59,445 nucleotides of DNA from NCBI RefSeq assembly GCF_004000885.1, contig NZ_BIMC01000028.1, positions 1-59,445 on the forward strand, given 5' to 3'. Position 1 is the first letter of the stretch. Each line of letters starts with the position of its first letter. The notes beneath the pieces were generated by a model that had not been told where the DNA came from, made no database searches, and saw only the letters and a list, made by a program, of their open reading frames with translations. The translations under genes were made by a program, and so were the position numbers. The stretch comes from Paenibacillus glucanolyticus NBRC 15330 (lineage in GTDB: Bacteria > Bacillota > Bacilli > Paenibacillales > Paenibacillaceae). This document shows, piece after piece, positions 26,093-35,240 of this stretch.

Positions 26093-27052
26093 TTATTTTA
26101 CTGTTTTCCGCCACTGGATGGTGGCATTCAGTTTAAAGGGTTCCCTGCCCGTGGTGCCCTTGATCATTTCCAACAGTTCCTTCGCCGCTAAATAACCGCT
26201 TTCATAACGGGGGATGGCAATCGTGGTCAATCCGGCCATGGCCGCCGCATCCGAATTGTCGAATCCGGTGATCGAGATATCCTCCGGTACCCGCAATCCA
26301 TTCTCCTCCAGCGCTTTAATCGCGCCCAGAGCCATGTTGTCATTCGCGCAGACCAGCACTTCTGGCAAGGCGTTACTCAGTACCAGGATTTTGGCAGCCT
26401 GATATCCGCTTTCCTCACTGTAGTCGCCATGAAAGTAATTGCGGCGATCAAAGACGATCCCGTTCTTCGCAAGCGTATCTATAAATCCGGCGTACCGCTC
26501 CTTATGGTCCAAAGTAAACTCCAGCCCGCCGATGTATCCAAATGTTTTGAATCCCTTATCCACCAAAGCCTGGACCATCTCACACATCACAGGATAATTG
26601 TCAACGATCACGCTCTTGGTGTTGGCATACTCGTTATCGATAATCCGGTCCATGAGAACAACGGGAAATTGAGGCGTAGCTACAGAGACCAAATATTCGT
26701 CCGTCATATTCCGGTCCAGACTTATGGTACCGCTTGCAAATTTGCTGCGCATGAAATTCGTGCTGGATTTATTCGTGCAGATGATGAGGTCATACCCGTT
26801 CTCTGTCAGGCAATGGCTGATGCCCTTGATGATTTTTAAATAATAATCGCGATCAAAGTCGCTGAATACGAATATAATCGTGTTGCTTTTATCGGATTTG
26901 GTCCCCTTATGTGGAAAATAGCCATGTTCCGAGCATAATCTCAGCACCCGCTCCCTCGTATCCTGGCCCACGTTCTTGCGTCCGTTAAGTACATTGGACA
27001 CTGTAGACACCGAGACATCCGCGAGCCTTGCAATTTCCTTCAAACCACTCAT
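26093..27052 (-). CDS. LacI-family transcriptional regulator
   Basis: 319 residues. The N-terminal helix-turn-helix reads LKEIARLADVSVSTVSNVLN, followed by the hinge (NVGQDTRERVLRL) and a periplasmic-binding-like effector domain (ending in YLAAKELLEMI). GAGAGGGG precedes the ATG. It lies directly upstream of the sugar ABC operon on the same strand and is the obvious candidate for the operator at 25959-25973. The effector is probably the imported sugar or a derivative. Confidence 0.9.
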   Translation of the reverse strand: MSGLKEIARLADVSVSTVSNVLNGRKNVGQDTRERVLRLCSEHGYFPHKGTKSDKSNTIIFVFSDFDRDYYLKIIKGISHCLTENGYDLIICTNKSSTNFMRSKFASGTISLDRNMTDEYLVSVATPQFPVVLMDRIIDNEYANTKSVIVDNYPVMCEMVQALVDKGFKTFGYIGGLEFTLDHKERYAGFIDTLAKNGIVFDRRNYFHGDYSEESGYQAAKILVLSNALPEVLVCANDNMALGAIKALEENGLRVPEDISITGFDNSDAAAMAGLTTIAIPRYESGYLAAKELLEMIKGTTGREPFKLNATIQWRKTVK

Positions 27053-27552
27053 GCGTCCTATCCCCTCTCCAAAGGCGTTAGTAAATTTAATATAACATGG
27101 TTTTATTTTTAATAAAATTTACTTATTTTGTTTGGATGAGTTTTGGCATGGAAAATAATTGATGGGGATCATCGCTTAAGCAGGAAATTCTTTGCTTATA
27201 CAGGCCAAGAAGCAGGCCATACGATGACATCGCCGTGACCTGCTTATCCGTATGTATGTACCGGGAATCAGAGCTGGCTTAAGGACAATCACCGGCCCTG
27301 CCTCACTCAATATCCGCAGATGGCAACGCACTTGCGGCTGGCCAATTCCCAAAATTTCTACGATGTCGCTGACCGATCTCGATTCTTGCTTTTAGAGTTC
27401 AACAATGTTAGATCGGTTCGGTTACCTGTTCCCTTTGCTTATGCTGGTTCTCTTAGAGAACCAACAAAGAGGCCGCCCAATGGCGGCCTCTCTCACTATA
27501 AACTCCTCTTTAGATCAAAACCGCTCAAAACTATGAAAATTTCATAAAACCA
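27053..27552. other. Intergenic region, mostly featureless
   Basis: It holds the AT-rich upstream region of the LacI gene (27060-27130), a small palindrome GGTTCTC-TTA-GAGAACC (27446-27462) and the terminator at 27463-27491. Between about 27140 and 27440 I see no convincing gene or RNA. Confidence 0.5.
27463..27491 (-). terminator. Terminator of the peptide-binding lipoprotein gene
   Basis: AGAGGCCGCC-ATTG-GGCGGCCTCT, followed by TTGTT on the minus strand. Confidence 0.7.
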
Positions 27553-29202
27553 CTATGGTTGAATTGACACATTATGCAGCTGCATAATACCGTTTGGATG
27601 TCTCCAGAAGCCCTCGACCTTGCTGCTGACTCCGTTTAAATACTCCTGGTGGTGGATATACAACATCGGGGCCAGCTCAACCAGCTTCTCTTGCGCCTGT
27701 TTGTAGATTGCCTTGCGCTGTTCAGGATCGTTCTCCTTGCGACCTGCATCCAGCAGTTTATCCAGTTCAGGATTCTTCGTAAAGGTACGGTTGCCCGGCT
27801 CCCCTACATTTTTGGAATGGAACAGCTCATACATGCCGTAGTCGGCATCAGCCGTTACCGTAGACCAGCCCAAGATGAACATATCATGCTTGCCTTCTGC
27901 TGTCTGGGCCAGATAAGCGCCCCACTCCACCACTTCGATTTTGACATCGACATTCAATTCCTTCAACTTGGACTGTACATACTCGGCAACCTTGATGCGC
28001 TCCGGATTATCGTTGGTCCAGATGGTTGTGGAGAAACCTCCCTCGTACCCGGCCTCCTTCAGCAGTTCCTTCGCTTTGTCTATGTTATATTCGATCGGCT
28101 TTACGGTGGCATCATAGCCGTTTACGTCCGGTGCCAGCGGACCCACGGCAGGAATTCCCGTACCTTCATAAATACCCGAAATGATCTCATCCTTGTTGAT
28201 GGCCATGGACAAGGCTTGCCTTACCTTCACATCATTAAACGGCTTCTTATCGTTATTAAATCCGATATAAGACAAGCTCAGCGAGGCTTGACGGTTCAAC
28301 GACATGCCGTCTGTGCTTTCAACGCGGCTGATGCTGCTTGGCGACACCGGATCTATAATGTGCGCATATCCCGTTTCGATCTCGGCGATCCGCGTCCCTT
28401 CTTCACTTACGACCTTGAACGTCACCCGATCCACCTTCGCTTTATCCCCCCAGTAATCGGCATTTGCGACAAGTTTCACTTCCTGCCCGGGGTTCCAGCT
28501 CTCTAACTTGAAGACGCCCGTACCTACCGGATTTTGTGCAAGGTACGTGCCGGCTTTCTCACCTGCCTTCAGCTTGTCATAATCCAGCTTGATGGCCTCT
28601 GCACTCACCATGCTGACCGCGGAATGGGCAAGATGCGCAAGCAGCGGCGAGAAGGCATACTCGGTCACGAACTGCACCGTATACTCGTCAATAACCTTGA
28701 CCTCTTTAATCATGGCGACAAGCGAGGCTCGCGGAGAGGCTACGTCCGGATCCTGCATGCGCTCTATGTTCGCTTTTACGACCTCAGCATTGAATGGGGA
28801 GCCGTCTGTATACTTTACGCCCTGTCTCAGCTTGAACTCCCATGTCAGCTCATCGATTGCTTTCCAGCTCTCGGCCAGCCCGGGCTGAATGTTCAGGTCC
28901 TTATCATGAATCACCAGTGTGTTATAGATATGTGTTGTCATTACACTCGTTTGCTGGTCCGTCGACATATGAGGGTCCATGGATGGCGGATCAGAAAGCC
29001 AGGCAATCACAAGCTCATTCGCACCGGCTTCGGTCGTCCCCTCGGCGGGATCTTTGCTGCCTGTCTCCGGAGCCGGTGTATTGCTGTTATTTGACGGCGT
29101 TTCGGGATTACTGCTCTTGCTTGAACTATTGCACGCTGAGAGCACTACGGTAAGTATGACCAAGATACAGACAAGCCACCTTAATCTTCTATTACCTGCC
29201 AT
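27553..29202 (-). CDS. Family 5 substrate-binding lipoprotein (peptide/nickel-type ABC transporter)
   Basis: 549 residues. Signal peptide with lipobox LSAC, then an Asn/Ser/Thr-rich linker and the SBP_bac_5 fold (ELTWEFKLRQGVKYTDGSPFNAEVV, VGTGVFKLESW, NDKKPFNDVKVRQALSMAINKDEI). I chose the ATG at 29202 (MAGNRR) because AAGGGGGAG lies 10 bases upstream; the TTG at 29226 would overlap it. It is divergent from the matching permease genes. Di- or oligopeptides are the likeliest ligands, but heme, nickel or sugars are possible in this family. Confidence 0.93.
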   Translation of the reverse strand: MAGNRRLRWLVCILVILTVVLSACNSSSKSSNPETPSNNSNTPAPETGSKDPAEGTTEAGANELVIAWLSDPPSMDPHMSTDQQTSVMTTHIYNTLVIHDKDLNIQPGLAESWKAIDELTWEFKLRQGVKYTDGSPFNAEVVKANIERMQDPDVASPRASLVAMIKEVKVIDEYTVQFVTEYAFSPLLAHLAHSAVSMVSAEAIKLDYDKLKAGEKAGTYLAQNPVGTGVFKLESWNPGQEVKLVANADYWGDKAKVDRVTFKVVSEEGTRIAEIETGYAHIIDPVSPSSISRVESTDGMSLNRQASLSLSYIGFNNDKKPFNDVKVRQALSMAINKDEIISGIYEGTGIPAVGPLAPDVNGYDATVKPIEYNIDKAKELLKEAGYEGGFSTTIWTNDNPERIKVAEYVQSKLKELNVDVKIEVVEWGAYLAQTAEGKHDMFILGWSTVTADADYGMYELFHSKNVGEPGNRTFTKNPELDKLLDAGRKENDPEQRKAIYKQAQEKLVELAPMLYIHHQEYLNGVSSKVEGFWRHPNGIMQLHNVSIQP

Positions 29203-29362
29203 GTGAAACAAACTCCCCCTTCTCAATCAAAATAGGAAAATATTTTATACACAGTTAACATATATTTTACTATTTGATATTTATACCAGAAGAAGCCAGA
29301 TTTACTTGCCGTTTCTACGACACCAATTCTGATATCCATACTCTGAGAAAGGATGATTTCAC

Positions 29363-30259
29363 GTGCATAACATGACCGCTGATGCCAGACCACAAGAATC
29401 CGGTAATCATGGAACCCGCCTCGTACAATGGAAATCTTTCTACCACCGTCTGAGGAAAAACAAAGCGGCCTTATGGGGGGGTTATTTTCTCCTGCTGATG
29501 ATTATTGTCGCTGTCATCGGCCCCTTGCTCACCCAGTATGATCCGACCAAAGTAGACTATTCTACGAAACTGCTCAAACCCTCTGCTGCCCATTGGTTCG
29601 GTACGGATCACAACGGAAGAGATATATTCACACGAATTATCCACGGCATGCGCCTCACACTCTCGGTCGGTTTTATCTCCGTCATCATCGGAGCTGCTTT
29701 TGGTGTCGTACTCGGAATCATATCAGGCTATTACGGCGGCAAATGGGATACTCTCATTATGAGAATTACTGATGTCATGCTGGCATTTCCAGGCATTCTG
29801 CTAGCATTGGCGGTTGTAAGCGTTCTTGGAAAAAACCTGTTTAACGTGATCATTGCAGTCAGCATCTTCTCGATTCCCACTTTTGCCAGAGTCGTCCGAG
29901 GCTCCACGCTTGCCGTCCGCAAGCTCGAATATATCGATGCCATGCGTTCGCTTGGCGCGAGCGACGGCCGCATCATCTTCGGACATATTCTGCCGAATAT
30001 TACATCCCCCATCATCGTGCAGGCTACGCTGCGGATTGCGGTTGCCATCCTGACCGCCAGCGGTCTCTCCTTCCTCGGTCTTGGCGCCCAGCCTCCGACA
30101 CCGGAATGGGGAGCCATGCTGAATGATGGGCGCAACTATATTATGGATCACCCTCATGTCGCCCTGTTCCCCGGCCTGTCGATCGTTGTCGTGGTCATCG
30201 CATTTAATCTGCTGGGTGACGGCTTGCGAGATGTCCTTGACCCGAAAATGAAAAAATAA
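29363..30259 (+). CDS. Peptide-type ABC transporter permease (DppC/OppC)
   Basis: 298 residues. N-terminal cytoplasmic tail, then six membrane helices; HWFGTDHNGRDIFTRIIHGMR and the EAA loop DAMRSLGASDGRIIFGHILPN are diagnostic of DppC. The start is GTG at 29363, 8-9 bases after AAAGGAT; the ATG at 29372 is an alternative. It precedes the DppB-type gene, the reverse of the usual B-C order. Confidence 0.93.
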   Translation: MHNMTADARPQESGNHGTRLVQWKSFYHRLRKNKAALWGGYFLLLMIIVAVIGPLLTQYDPTKVDYSTKLLKPSAAHWFGTDHNGRDIFTRIIHGMRLTLSVGFISVIIGAAFGVVLGIISGYYGGKWDTLIMRITDVMLAFPGILLALAVVSVLGKNLFNVIIAVSIFSIPTFARVVRGSTLAVRKLEYIDAMRSLGASDGRIIFGHILPNITSPIIVQATLRIAVAILTASGLSFLGLGAQPPTPEWGAMLNDGRNYIMDHPHVALFPGLSIVVVVIAFNLLGDGLRDVLDPKMKK

Positions 30260-30278
30260 TGAAGGGAGCTGCCGGGCC

Positions 30279-31202
30279 ATGCTCATCTATTCCATTCGAA
30301 GGCTTATTCAGACGATACCTGTCGTCATTGGCGTCACCATTGTTGTCTTTCTGCTGATGCACCTCATCCCGGGGGATGCGGCGCAGGTCATTATTGGGGA
30401 AGGGGCACCTAAAGAGCAGGTTGAGAAAATCCGCGAAAATCTGGGATTGAACGATCCGCTGCCACTGCAGTATTGGAACTATGTCAGCGGTTTGCTGCAA
30501 GGAGATCTCGGCGATTCAATCCGCAGCAACCGTCCCATCGCCGATGAAATATTCAAGAGCCGGTTCTGGATCACCGTCGAGCTGGCCATCTACAGTACGA
30601 TCCTGGCCGTATTTCTTGGCATTCTGGCAGGCATCATCTCCGCCGTTAAAAAAAGCTCGCCTGCCGACATCGGCGTCATGTTCATCGCCCTGTTCGGGCT
30701 GTCGATGCCGAACTTCTGGCTGGGGCTCATGTTGATTCAGTATTTTGCCGTAGATTTGGGCTGGTTCCGCCCTTCCGGCTGGGGCACCTGGTCGCAGACG
30801 GTCCTTCCCGTGATCACGCTCGGGACAGGCGGCGCTGCGATTATCGCCAGAATGACCCGCTCCAGCATGCTGGAGGTTATCGGTCAGGATTACATCCGCA
30901 CCGCCCGTGCCAAGGGTGTCCGGGAGCGCATCATTGTCTACCGGCATGCCTTGAAAAATGCCATGATTCCCGTCATTACGGTCATCGGCCTCGAATTTGG
31001 AGGCCTGCTCGGCGGGGCGGTGCTGACCGAGTCCGTCTTTGCCGTGAACGGCATGGGACGCTATGTGATCGACTCGATCAGGGCGAGGGATTTTCCCGTT
31101 GTGCAGGCCACGGTACTGGTGCTCTCGGTCATGTTCGTGCTTGTCAATCTGCTCGTGGACATATCCTACCGATACTTCAACAAGCGCATCGATTTCGATT
31201 GA
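30279..31202 (+). CDS. Peptide-type ABC transporter permease (DppB/OppB)
   Basis: 307 residues, six membrane helices. Family start (MLIYSIRRLIQTIPVVIGVT) with the VVFLLMHLIPGD motif and the EAA loop RTARAKGVRERIIVYRHALKN. It lies 19 bases after the DppC-type gene and is followed by a 700-base repeat-containing gap before the ATPase genes. Confidence 0.95.
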   Translation: MLIYSIRRLIQTIPVVIGVTIVVFLLMHLIPGDAAQVIIGEGAPKEQVEKIRENLGLNDPLPLQYWNYVSGLLQGDLGDSIRSNRPIADEIFKSRFWITVELAIYSTILAVFLGILAGIISAVKKSSPADIGVMFIALFGLSMPNFWLGLMLIQYFAVDLGWFRPSGWGTWSQTVLPVITLGTGGAAIIARMTRSSMLEVIGQDYIRTARAKGVRERIIVYRHALKNAMIPVITVIGLEFGGLLGGAVLTESVFAVNGMGRYVIDSIRARDFPVVQATVLVLSVMFVLVNLLVDISYRYFNKRIDFD

Positions 31203-31274
31203 TTGATCTGGTTAGGATTCCAATTGACCCCCTACTCACTGTCTGCCGGACTTGATCTATTTCCGGGGTGCTGT

Positions 31275-31850
31275 GCGGACGCATGATCTGTTATTTGCTC
31301 TGAATCGACCTATTCTCGAGCCCTTGCGGACACGATCCGCTATTTGCCGAGAATCGACCTATTCTCAAGCCCTTGCGGACACACGATCCGTTAATCTACT
31401 CAAAACCGTGGATTAATCCCGGAATATCTCGCATTAGCGGATCTGGTGTCCTCATACTGCTACTCATTAATTTGTTTCGGGACTTTGGGACTTTTAATCC
31501 AGCATCGGACACACGATCCGCTATTTGCTCAGAATCGACCTATTCTCGAGCCCTTGCGGACACACGATCCGTTAATCTACTCAAAACCGTGGATTAATCC
31601 CGGAATATTTTGCAATAGCGGATCTGGTGTCCTCGTACTGCTACTAAATGGCTAAAAACCAACAAATAGCGGAACCACGGTCCGAAAGCTACCCCTAATT
31701 GAGACAATCTGAGCTATTTGGGAGCCTTTTGCACACCAACATTAGATACCAAACCCTCATTAGCCTAACGAAGGAGCCGCATTTACTGAAATTACTTTGT
31801 TTCGGGATTTTGGGACATATACTCATGATTAGCCCAACATCGTGCCGCTC
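31275..31850 (+). repeat. Cluster of intergenic direct repeats
   Basis: Three unit types alternate. Unit A (about 50 bases, with GAATCGACCTATTCTCGAGC) occurs near 31275, 31327 and 31506. Unit B (about 90 bases, starting CGGACACACGATCCGTTAAT) occurs at 31376 and 31557. Unit C (TTTGTTTCGGGACTTTGGGA and relatives) occurs at 31471 and 31797. A3-B2 repeats A2-B1 almost exactly. The short word CGGACACACGATCCG recurs with a GATCCG/CGGATC core that can fold back. It has no coding capacity. The 31203-31905 gap holds nothing else that I can support. Confidence 0.8.
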
Positions 31851-31905
31851 CGAGCCAACATCGCAAATACCGTCAGATCAATTGAAAGCGAAGGGAGCTT
31901 AGACC

Positions 31906-32928
31906 ATGATGAAGATGGAACAGCACGCATCAAATCTGCTTACGATCAAGAACCTGCAGACCTCTTTTTTCACCGACCTGGGAGAAGTAAAAGCGGTGGA
32001 TGATATCAGCCTGAGCGTACGTAAGGGGAAGACACTCGGGATCGTTGGCGAATCCGGCTCAGGCAAAAGCATATTGTCCTTGTCCATCCTGCGGCTGATC
32101 CTTCATCCGGGACGAATCGTTGGAGGACAAATCCTATATAACGGAGAGAATCTGCTCGATAAATCGGACCGGCAGATGCGCAAATTAAGGGGCAACCAAA
32201 TCTCGATGATCTTCCAGGAGCCGATGACCTCGCTCAATCCGGTCTTCACCGTTGGCGATCAGATTGCAGAGGCGTATCAGATTCATGAGAATCTGAGCAA
32301 AAAACAAGCCATGGACAAAGCCGTCGACATGTTACGGCTGGTGGGCATTCCCTCCCCGGAAAAAAGAGTTCGCCAGTATCCCTTCCAGCTGTCCGGCGGT
32401 ATGCGCCAACGTGTCATGATTGCCATGGCGCTGGCCTGCAACCCGGATCTGCTGATCGCAGACGAGCCGACCACGGCGCTTGACGTGACCATCCAGGCTC
32501 AAATACTGGAGTTGATGAAGGAACTGCAGCAGAAGCTGCAAATGTCGATTATTTTTATCACACATGATCTGGGCATTGTAGCCGAAACCTGTGATGACGT
32601 AGCGGTCATGTACTGCGGAAAAGTGGTGGAATATACCGATGTGCGGACCCTGTTCAAGCACCCGAAGCACCCCTACACCGTCGGCCTGATGAACTCGCTG
32701 CCGCGGCATGATGTCGATAAAGAAACGCTGGAGCCGATTAAAGGCTCCGTCCCAAGCCCTTATGATCCGCAGGATGGCTGCCGGTTTGCGCCGCGCTGTC
32801 CGCACGCCGCCCAGCTGTGCTATGACAAGCTGCCTGACCTCCAGGCACTGGATGACCATCAGCAGGTAAGGTGCTGGATATACACGGATCAATGGCAGAC
32901 CGAAAGCGAGGTGAACGTTCTCCCATGA
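31906..32928 (+). CDS. Peptide-type ABC transporter ATP-binding protein (DppD/OppD)
   Basis: 340 residues. Walker A GESGSGKS, signature LSGGMRQRVMIA, Walker B LLIADEPTTALD, and the C-terminal OppD/F extension with four Cys (CRFAPRCPHAAQLC). The start ATG at 31906 has AGGGAGC 8 bases upstream. Its last codon overlaps the next gene (ATGA). Confidence 0.95.
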   Translation: MMKMEQHASNLLTIKNLQTSFFTDLGEVKAVDDISLSVRKGKTLGIVGESGSGKSILSLSILRLILHPGRIVGGQILYNGENLLDKSDRQMRKLRGNQISMIFQEPMTSLNPVFTVGDQIAEAYQIHENLSKKQAMDKAVDMLRLVGIPSPEKRVRQYPFQLSGGMRQRVMIAMALACNPDLLIADEPTTALDVTIQAQILELMKELQQKLQMSIIFITHDLGIVAETCDDVAVMYCGKVVEYTDVRTLFKHPKHPYTVGLMNSLPRHDVDKETLEPIKGSVPSPYDPQDGCRFAPRCPHAAQLCYDKLPDLQALDDHQQVRCWIYTDQWQTESEVNVLP

Positions 32929-33932
32929 GCAAAGAGCTGTTAACCGTCAAGAATCTCAAGCAGTATTTCCCGATCAAGGGCGGCGTCCTTGGCCGCACCG
33001 TCAATGTCGTAAAGGCCGTGGATGACATTTCGTTCTCTGTGCATGAGGGGGAAACCGTCAGTATCGTGGGCGAATCTGGCTGCGGCAAATCCACCACGGG
33101 CCGGGCCATCCTAAGGCTGGATGAACCGACCTCCGGCGAAGTGCTGTTCGAAGGGACGGATCTGCTCTCCCTGAACAAAACGCAGATGACCCGAAGGCGC
33201 AAAGACTTGCAGATGATTTTTCAAGATCCCTACGCGTCGCTGAATCCCAGAAAAACCGCGCTGCAGGTGCTGGAAGAAGCGATGGACATTCAGAATGTCG
33301 TGCCGAAAAAGGACCGCCGGTCCCGTGCCATCGAACTTCTGGAGACGGTCGGGCTGGCTTCCTATCAAGCCAATCGTTATCCCCATGAATTCAGCGGCGG
33401 GCAGCGACAGCGGATCGGGATCGCCCGCGCCTTGTCCGTGAATCCCAGGCTGATCATCAGCGATGAAGCGGTCTCAGCGCTCGATGTCTCGATCCAGGCA
33501 CAGGTACTCAATCTGATGAAGTCGCTGCAAACCGAGTTCAAGCTCACCTACCTGTTCATCTCCCATGATCTCGGGGTTGTACGCCATATCTCCGACCGGA
33601 TCATCGTGATGTACCTGGGAAAAATTGTGGAAATCGCGGATAAGCGCGCGCTCTTCCAGCAGCCGCAGCACCCCTATACCCGCGCTCTGCTGTCAGCCAT
33701 CCCGACGCTGGATCCCGAGCGAAAGAAGGAACGCATCATTCTCAAGGGGGATGTTCCGTCCCCGATCAATCCGCCTTCCGGCTGCCGGTTCCACACTCGC
33801 TGCATGTATGCCAGGGACCTATGCAGATCCGAAGCCCCAGCGCTTCGGGAGGTGATTCAGCAGAACGGCGGCCATCAAGCAGCCTGCCACTATATCGAGG
33901 AGATTGCCGCCGGTACGCTGGAAATGGTGTAG
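32925..33932 (+). CDS. Peptide-type ABC transporter ATP-binding protein (DppF/OppF)
   Basis: 335 residues. Walker A GESGCGKS, signature FSGGQRQRIGIA, Walker B LIISDEAVSALD, C-terminal CRFHTRCMYARDLC. I chose the ATG at 32925 (MSKELL), which overlaps the upstream stop by four bases (ATGA). It completes a transporter whose binding protein is encoded divergently. Confidence 0.95.
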   Translation: MSKELLTVKNLKQYFPIKGGVLGRTVNVVKAVDDISFSVHEGETVSIVGESGCGKSTTGRAILRLDEPTSGEVLFEGTDLLSLNKTQMTRRRKDLQMIFQDPYASLNPRKTALQVLEEAMDIQNVVPKKDRRSRAIELLETVGLASYQANRYPHEFSGGQRQRIGIARALSVNPRLIISDEAVSALDVSIQAQVLNLMKSLQTEFKLTYLFISHDLGVVRHISDRIIVMYLGKIVEIADKRALFQQPQHPYTRALLSAIPTLDPERKKERIILKGDVPSPINPPSGCRFHTRCMYARDLCRSEAPALREVIQQNGGHQAACHYIEEIAAGTLEMV

Positions 33933-34034
33933 CCCTGTTCACCACTTCGGACCGAATGACGGAAGTGTACAGATGCGCGTGGTCAGGGCATGCTTGAATG
34001 GCTGCCGAGACAACCACACGATAAATACGCCACT

Positions 34035-34068
34035 AAAAAAGCGAGAGAACCATCATCTCGCTTTTTTT
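34035..34068. terminator. Bidirectional terminator
   Basis: AAAAAAGCGAGA ... TCTCGCTTTTTTT. It serves the dppF-type gene (plus) and the metallophosphoesterase (minus). Confidence 0.9.
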
Positions 34069-34082
34069 AATGCACGGGGCTA

Positions 34083-35006
34083 TTAACCGGCCCCGGAATG
34101 AAGCGTAAATACCGAAATTTCTGGCGGATTGCCCAGCCTGATTTTAAAGCGCGTTGTGCCTATGCCCCGGTTCACATATAACTGTACCCCGCGCTCCGAG
34201 CCGGATAAGTCGTACATCCCGCTTATATACTTGTCCGCCAGCGAAGTCCTGATCCATGCTCCCAGCACAGGCACATTCACTTGACCGCCATGGCTGTGAC
34301 CGGACAGAATCAGGTCAATCGGATACCCAAGCAAGCGATCCGCTACGTCAGGCTCATGCACAAGCAGCATATTGAAGTGATGCTTGCTCAGGTCGGATAG
34401 TGTGCCTTCAGCGTCCGGCCGACCCAGAAGATAATCGTCCAGGCCCGCAACGGTCATCATCTCTCCGCTGCCGAGCGTTATGTTTGCCGTATCGTTGACA
34501 AGCACACGGAACCCTGCCTTTTTCATATATTCCTGGTACACGCGGCTGCCCCCGCCTCCGCGGTCGTGATTGCCATAAACGGCGAATTTGCCTAGCGGCG
34601 CCTCGATTTCGGACAGAATATCCGGTACTTCCTGGATACTCGCCGGACTTCGCCATACCGAATCAAATAAATCGCCCGTAAATACGACCAAATCCGGCTT
34701 CTCCCGATTCAATCGCTGAACGAGTTGATGGAGCTGGCGGTTCGAATAGCTTTCGCCAAGATGAGTATCACTGAACTGGGCGATTTTGATCCCATGAAAA
34801 GCTTGCGACAGGTTCGGCGATTCCACCGTATGATGGGTCACCGTCAGTCGGCTCGGTTCTATTTGCGTAGCATAATAATAAGTCCCGGCAGTCAGCAGGA
34901 GCATTCCGATTACAATCCAAACGATGACACGGAGTGGGCGAGGTGATTTGCCCATTCCCGCTGCAGCAGCTTTTACCTGCACTTCTTCATGATCCAGCAT
35001 TCTCAT
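34083..35006 (-). CDS. Membrane-anchored metallophosphoesterase (YaeI/YkuE type)
   Basis: 307 residues. One N-terminal membrane helix (about 25-46), then an external calcineurin-like phosphoesterase domain with all metal motifs: SDTHLG (Asp80, His82), GDLFD (Asp112), GNHD (Asn146, His147) and GHSHGGQ. E. coli YaeI cleaves the pyrophosphate of lipid A precursors, and YkuE of B. subtilis is a Tat-exported relative; the substrate here is unknown. GAAGAGG precedes the start. It follows a 29-aa membrane peptide gene by 18 bases. Confidence 0.92.
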   Translation of the reverse strand: MRMLDHEEVQVKAAAAGMGKSPRPLRVIVWIVIGMLLLTAGTYYYATQIEPSRLTVTHHTVESPNLSQAFHGIKIAQFSDTHLGESYSNRQLHQLVQRLNREKPDLVVFTGDLFDSVWRSPASIQEVPDILSEIEAPLGKFAVYGNHDRGGGGSRVYQEYMKKAGFRVLVNDTANITLGSGEMMTVAGLDDYLLGRPDAEGTLSDLSKHHFNMLLVHEPDVADRLLGYPIDLILSGHSHGGQVNVPVLGAWIRTSLADKYISGMYDLSGSERGVQLYVNRGIGTTRFKIRLGNPPEISVFTLHSGAG

Positions 35007-35024
35007 ATCAGCCTCTTCCTCTCC

Positions 35025-35114
35025 TTATCCCAGAAATCGGTGCCCCACATACATCAGCAGCACCACAAGCAGGAAAAACAGGAGCAGCAGCATACTCGGC
35101 AGTTTGTGAAACAT
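35025..35114 (-). CDS. 29-aa membrane peptide upstream of the metallophosphoesterase
   Basis: ATG at 35114 begins MFHKLPSMLLLLFFLLVVLL and ends in MYVGHRFLG. AAAGGGATGAC lies upstream, and an in-frame ATG at 35123 (MTPMFHK) is an alternative. The product is one membrane helix with a basic C-terminus. Its stop codon lies inside AAGGAGAGG, which serves as ribosome binding site for the next gene, so the two are probably coupled. I recognise no family. Confidence 0.6.
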   Translation of the reverse strand: MFHKLPSMLLLLFFLLVVLLMYVGHRFLG

Positions 35115-35240
35115 GGGTGTCATCCCTTTCTCTCGGTGATGACTACATCTTAGGTTCCCTGTGTTACATCAATGTGACAGCAGCAAAAAAAGCCAATACA
35201 ACAGCCTCACGGCTGATGCATTAGCTCTAATCGATCCTCC

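Noticed and set aside
31275..31650. CRISPR array
   Set aside because: The repeats are 50-90 bases long, few, imperfect and partly adjacent without unique spacers of constant length, and no cas genes are near.
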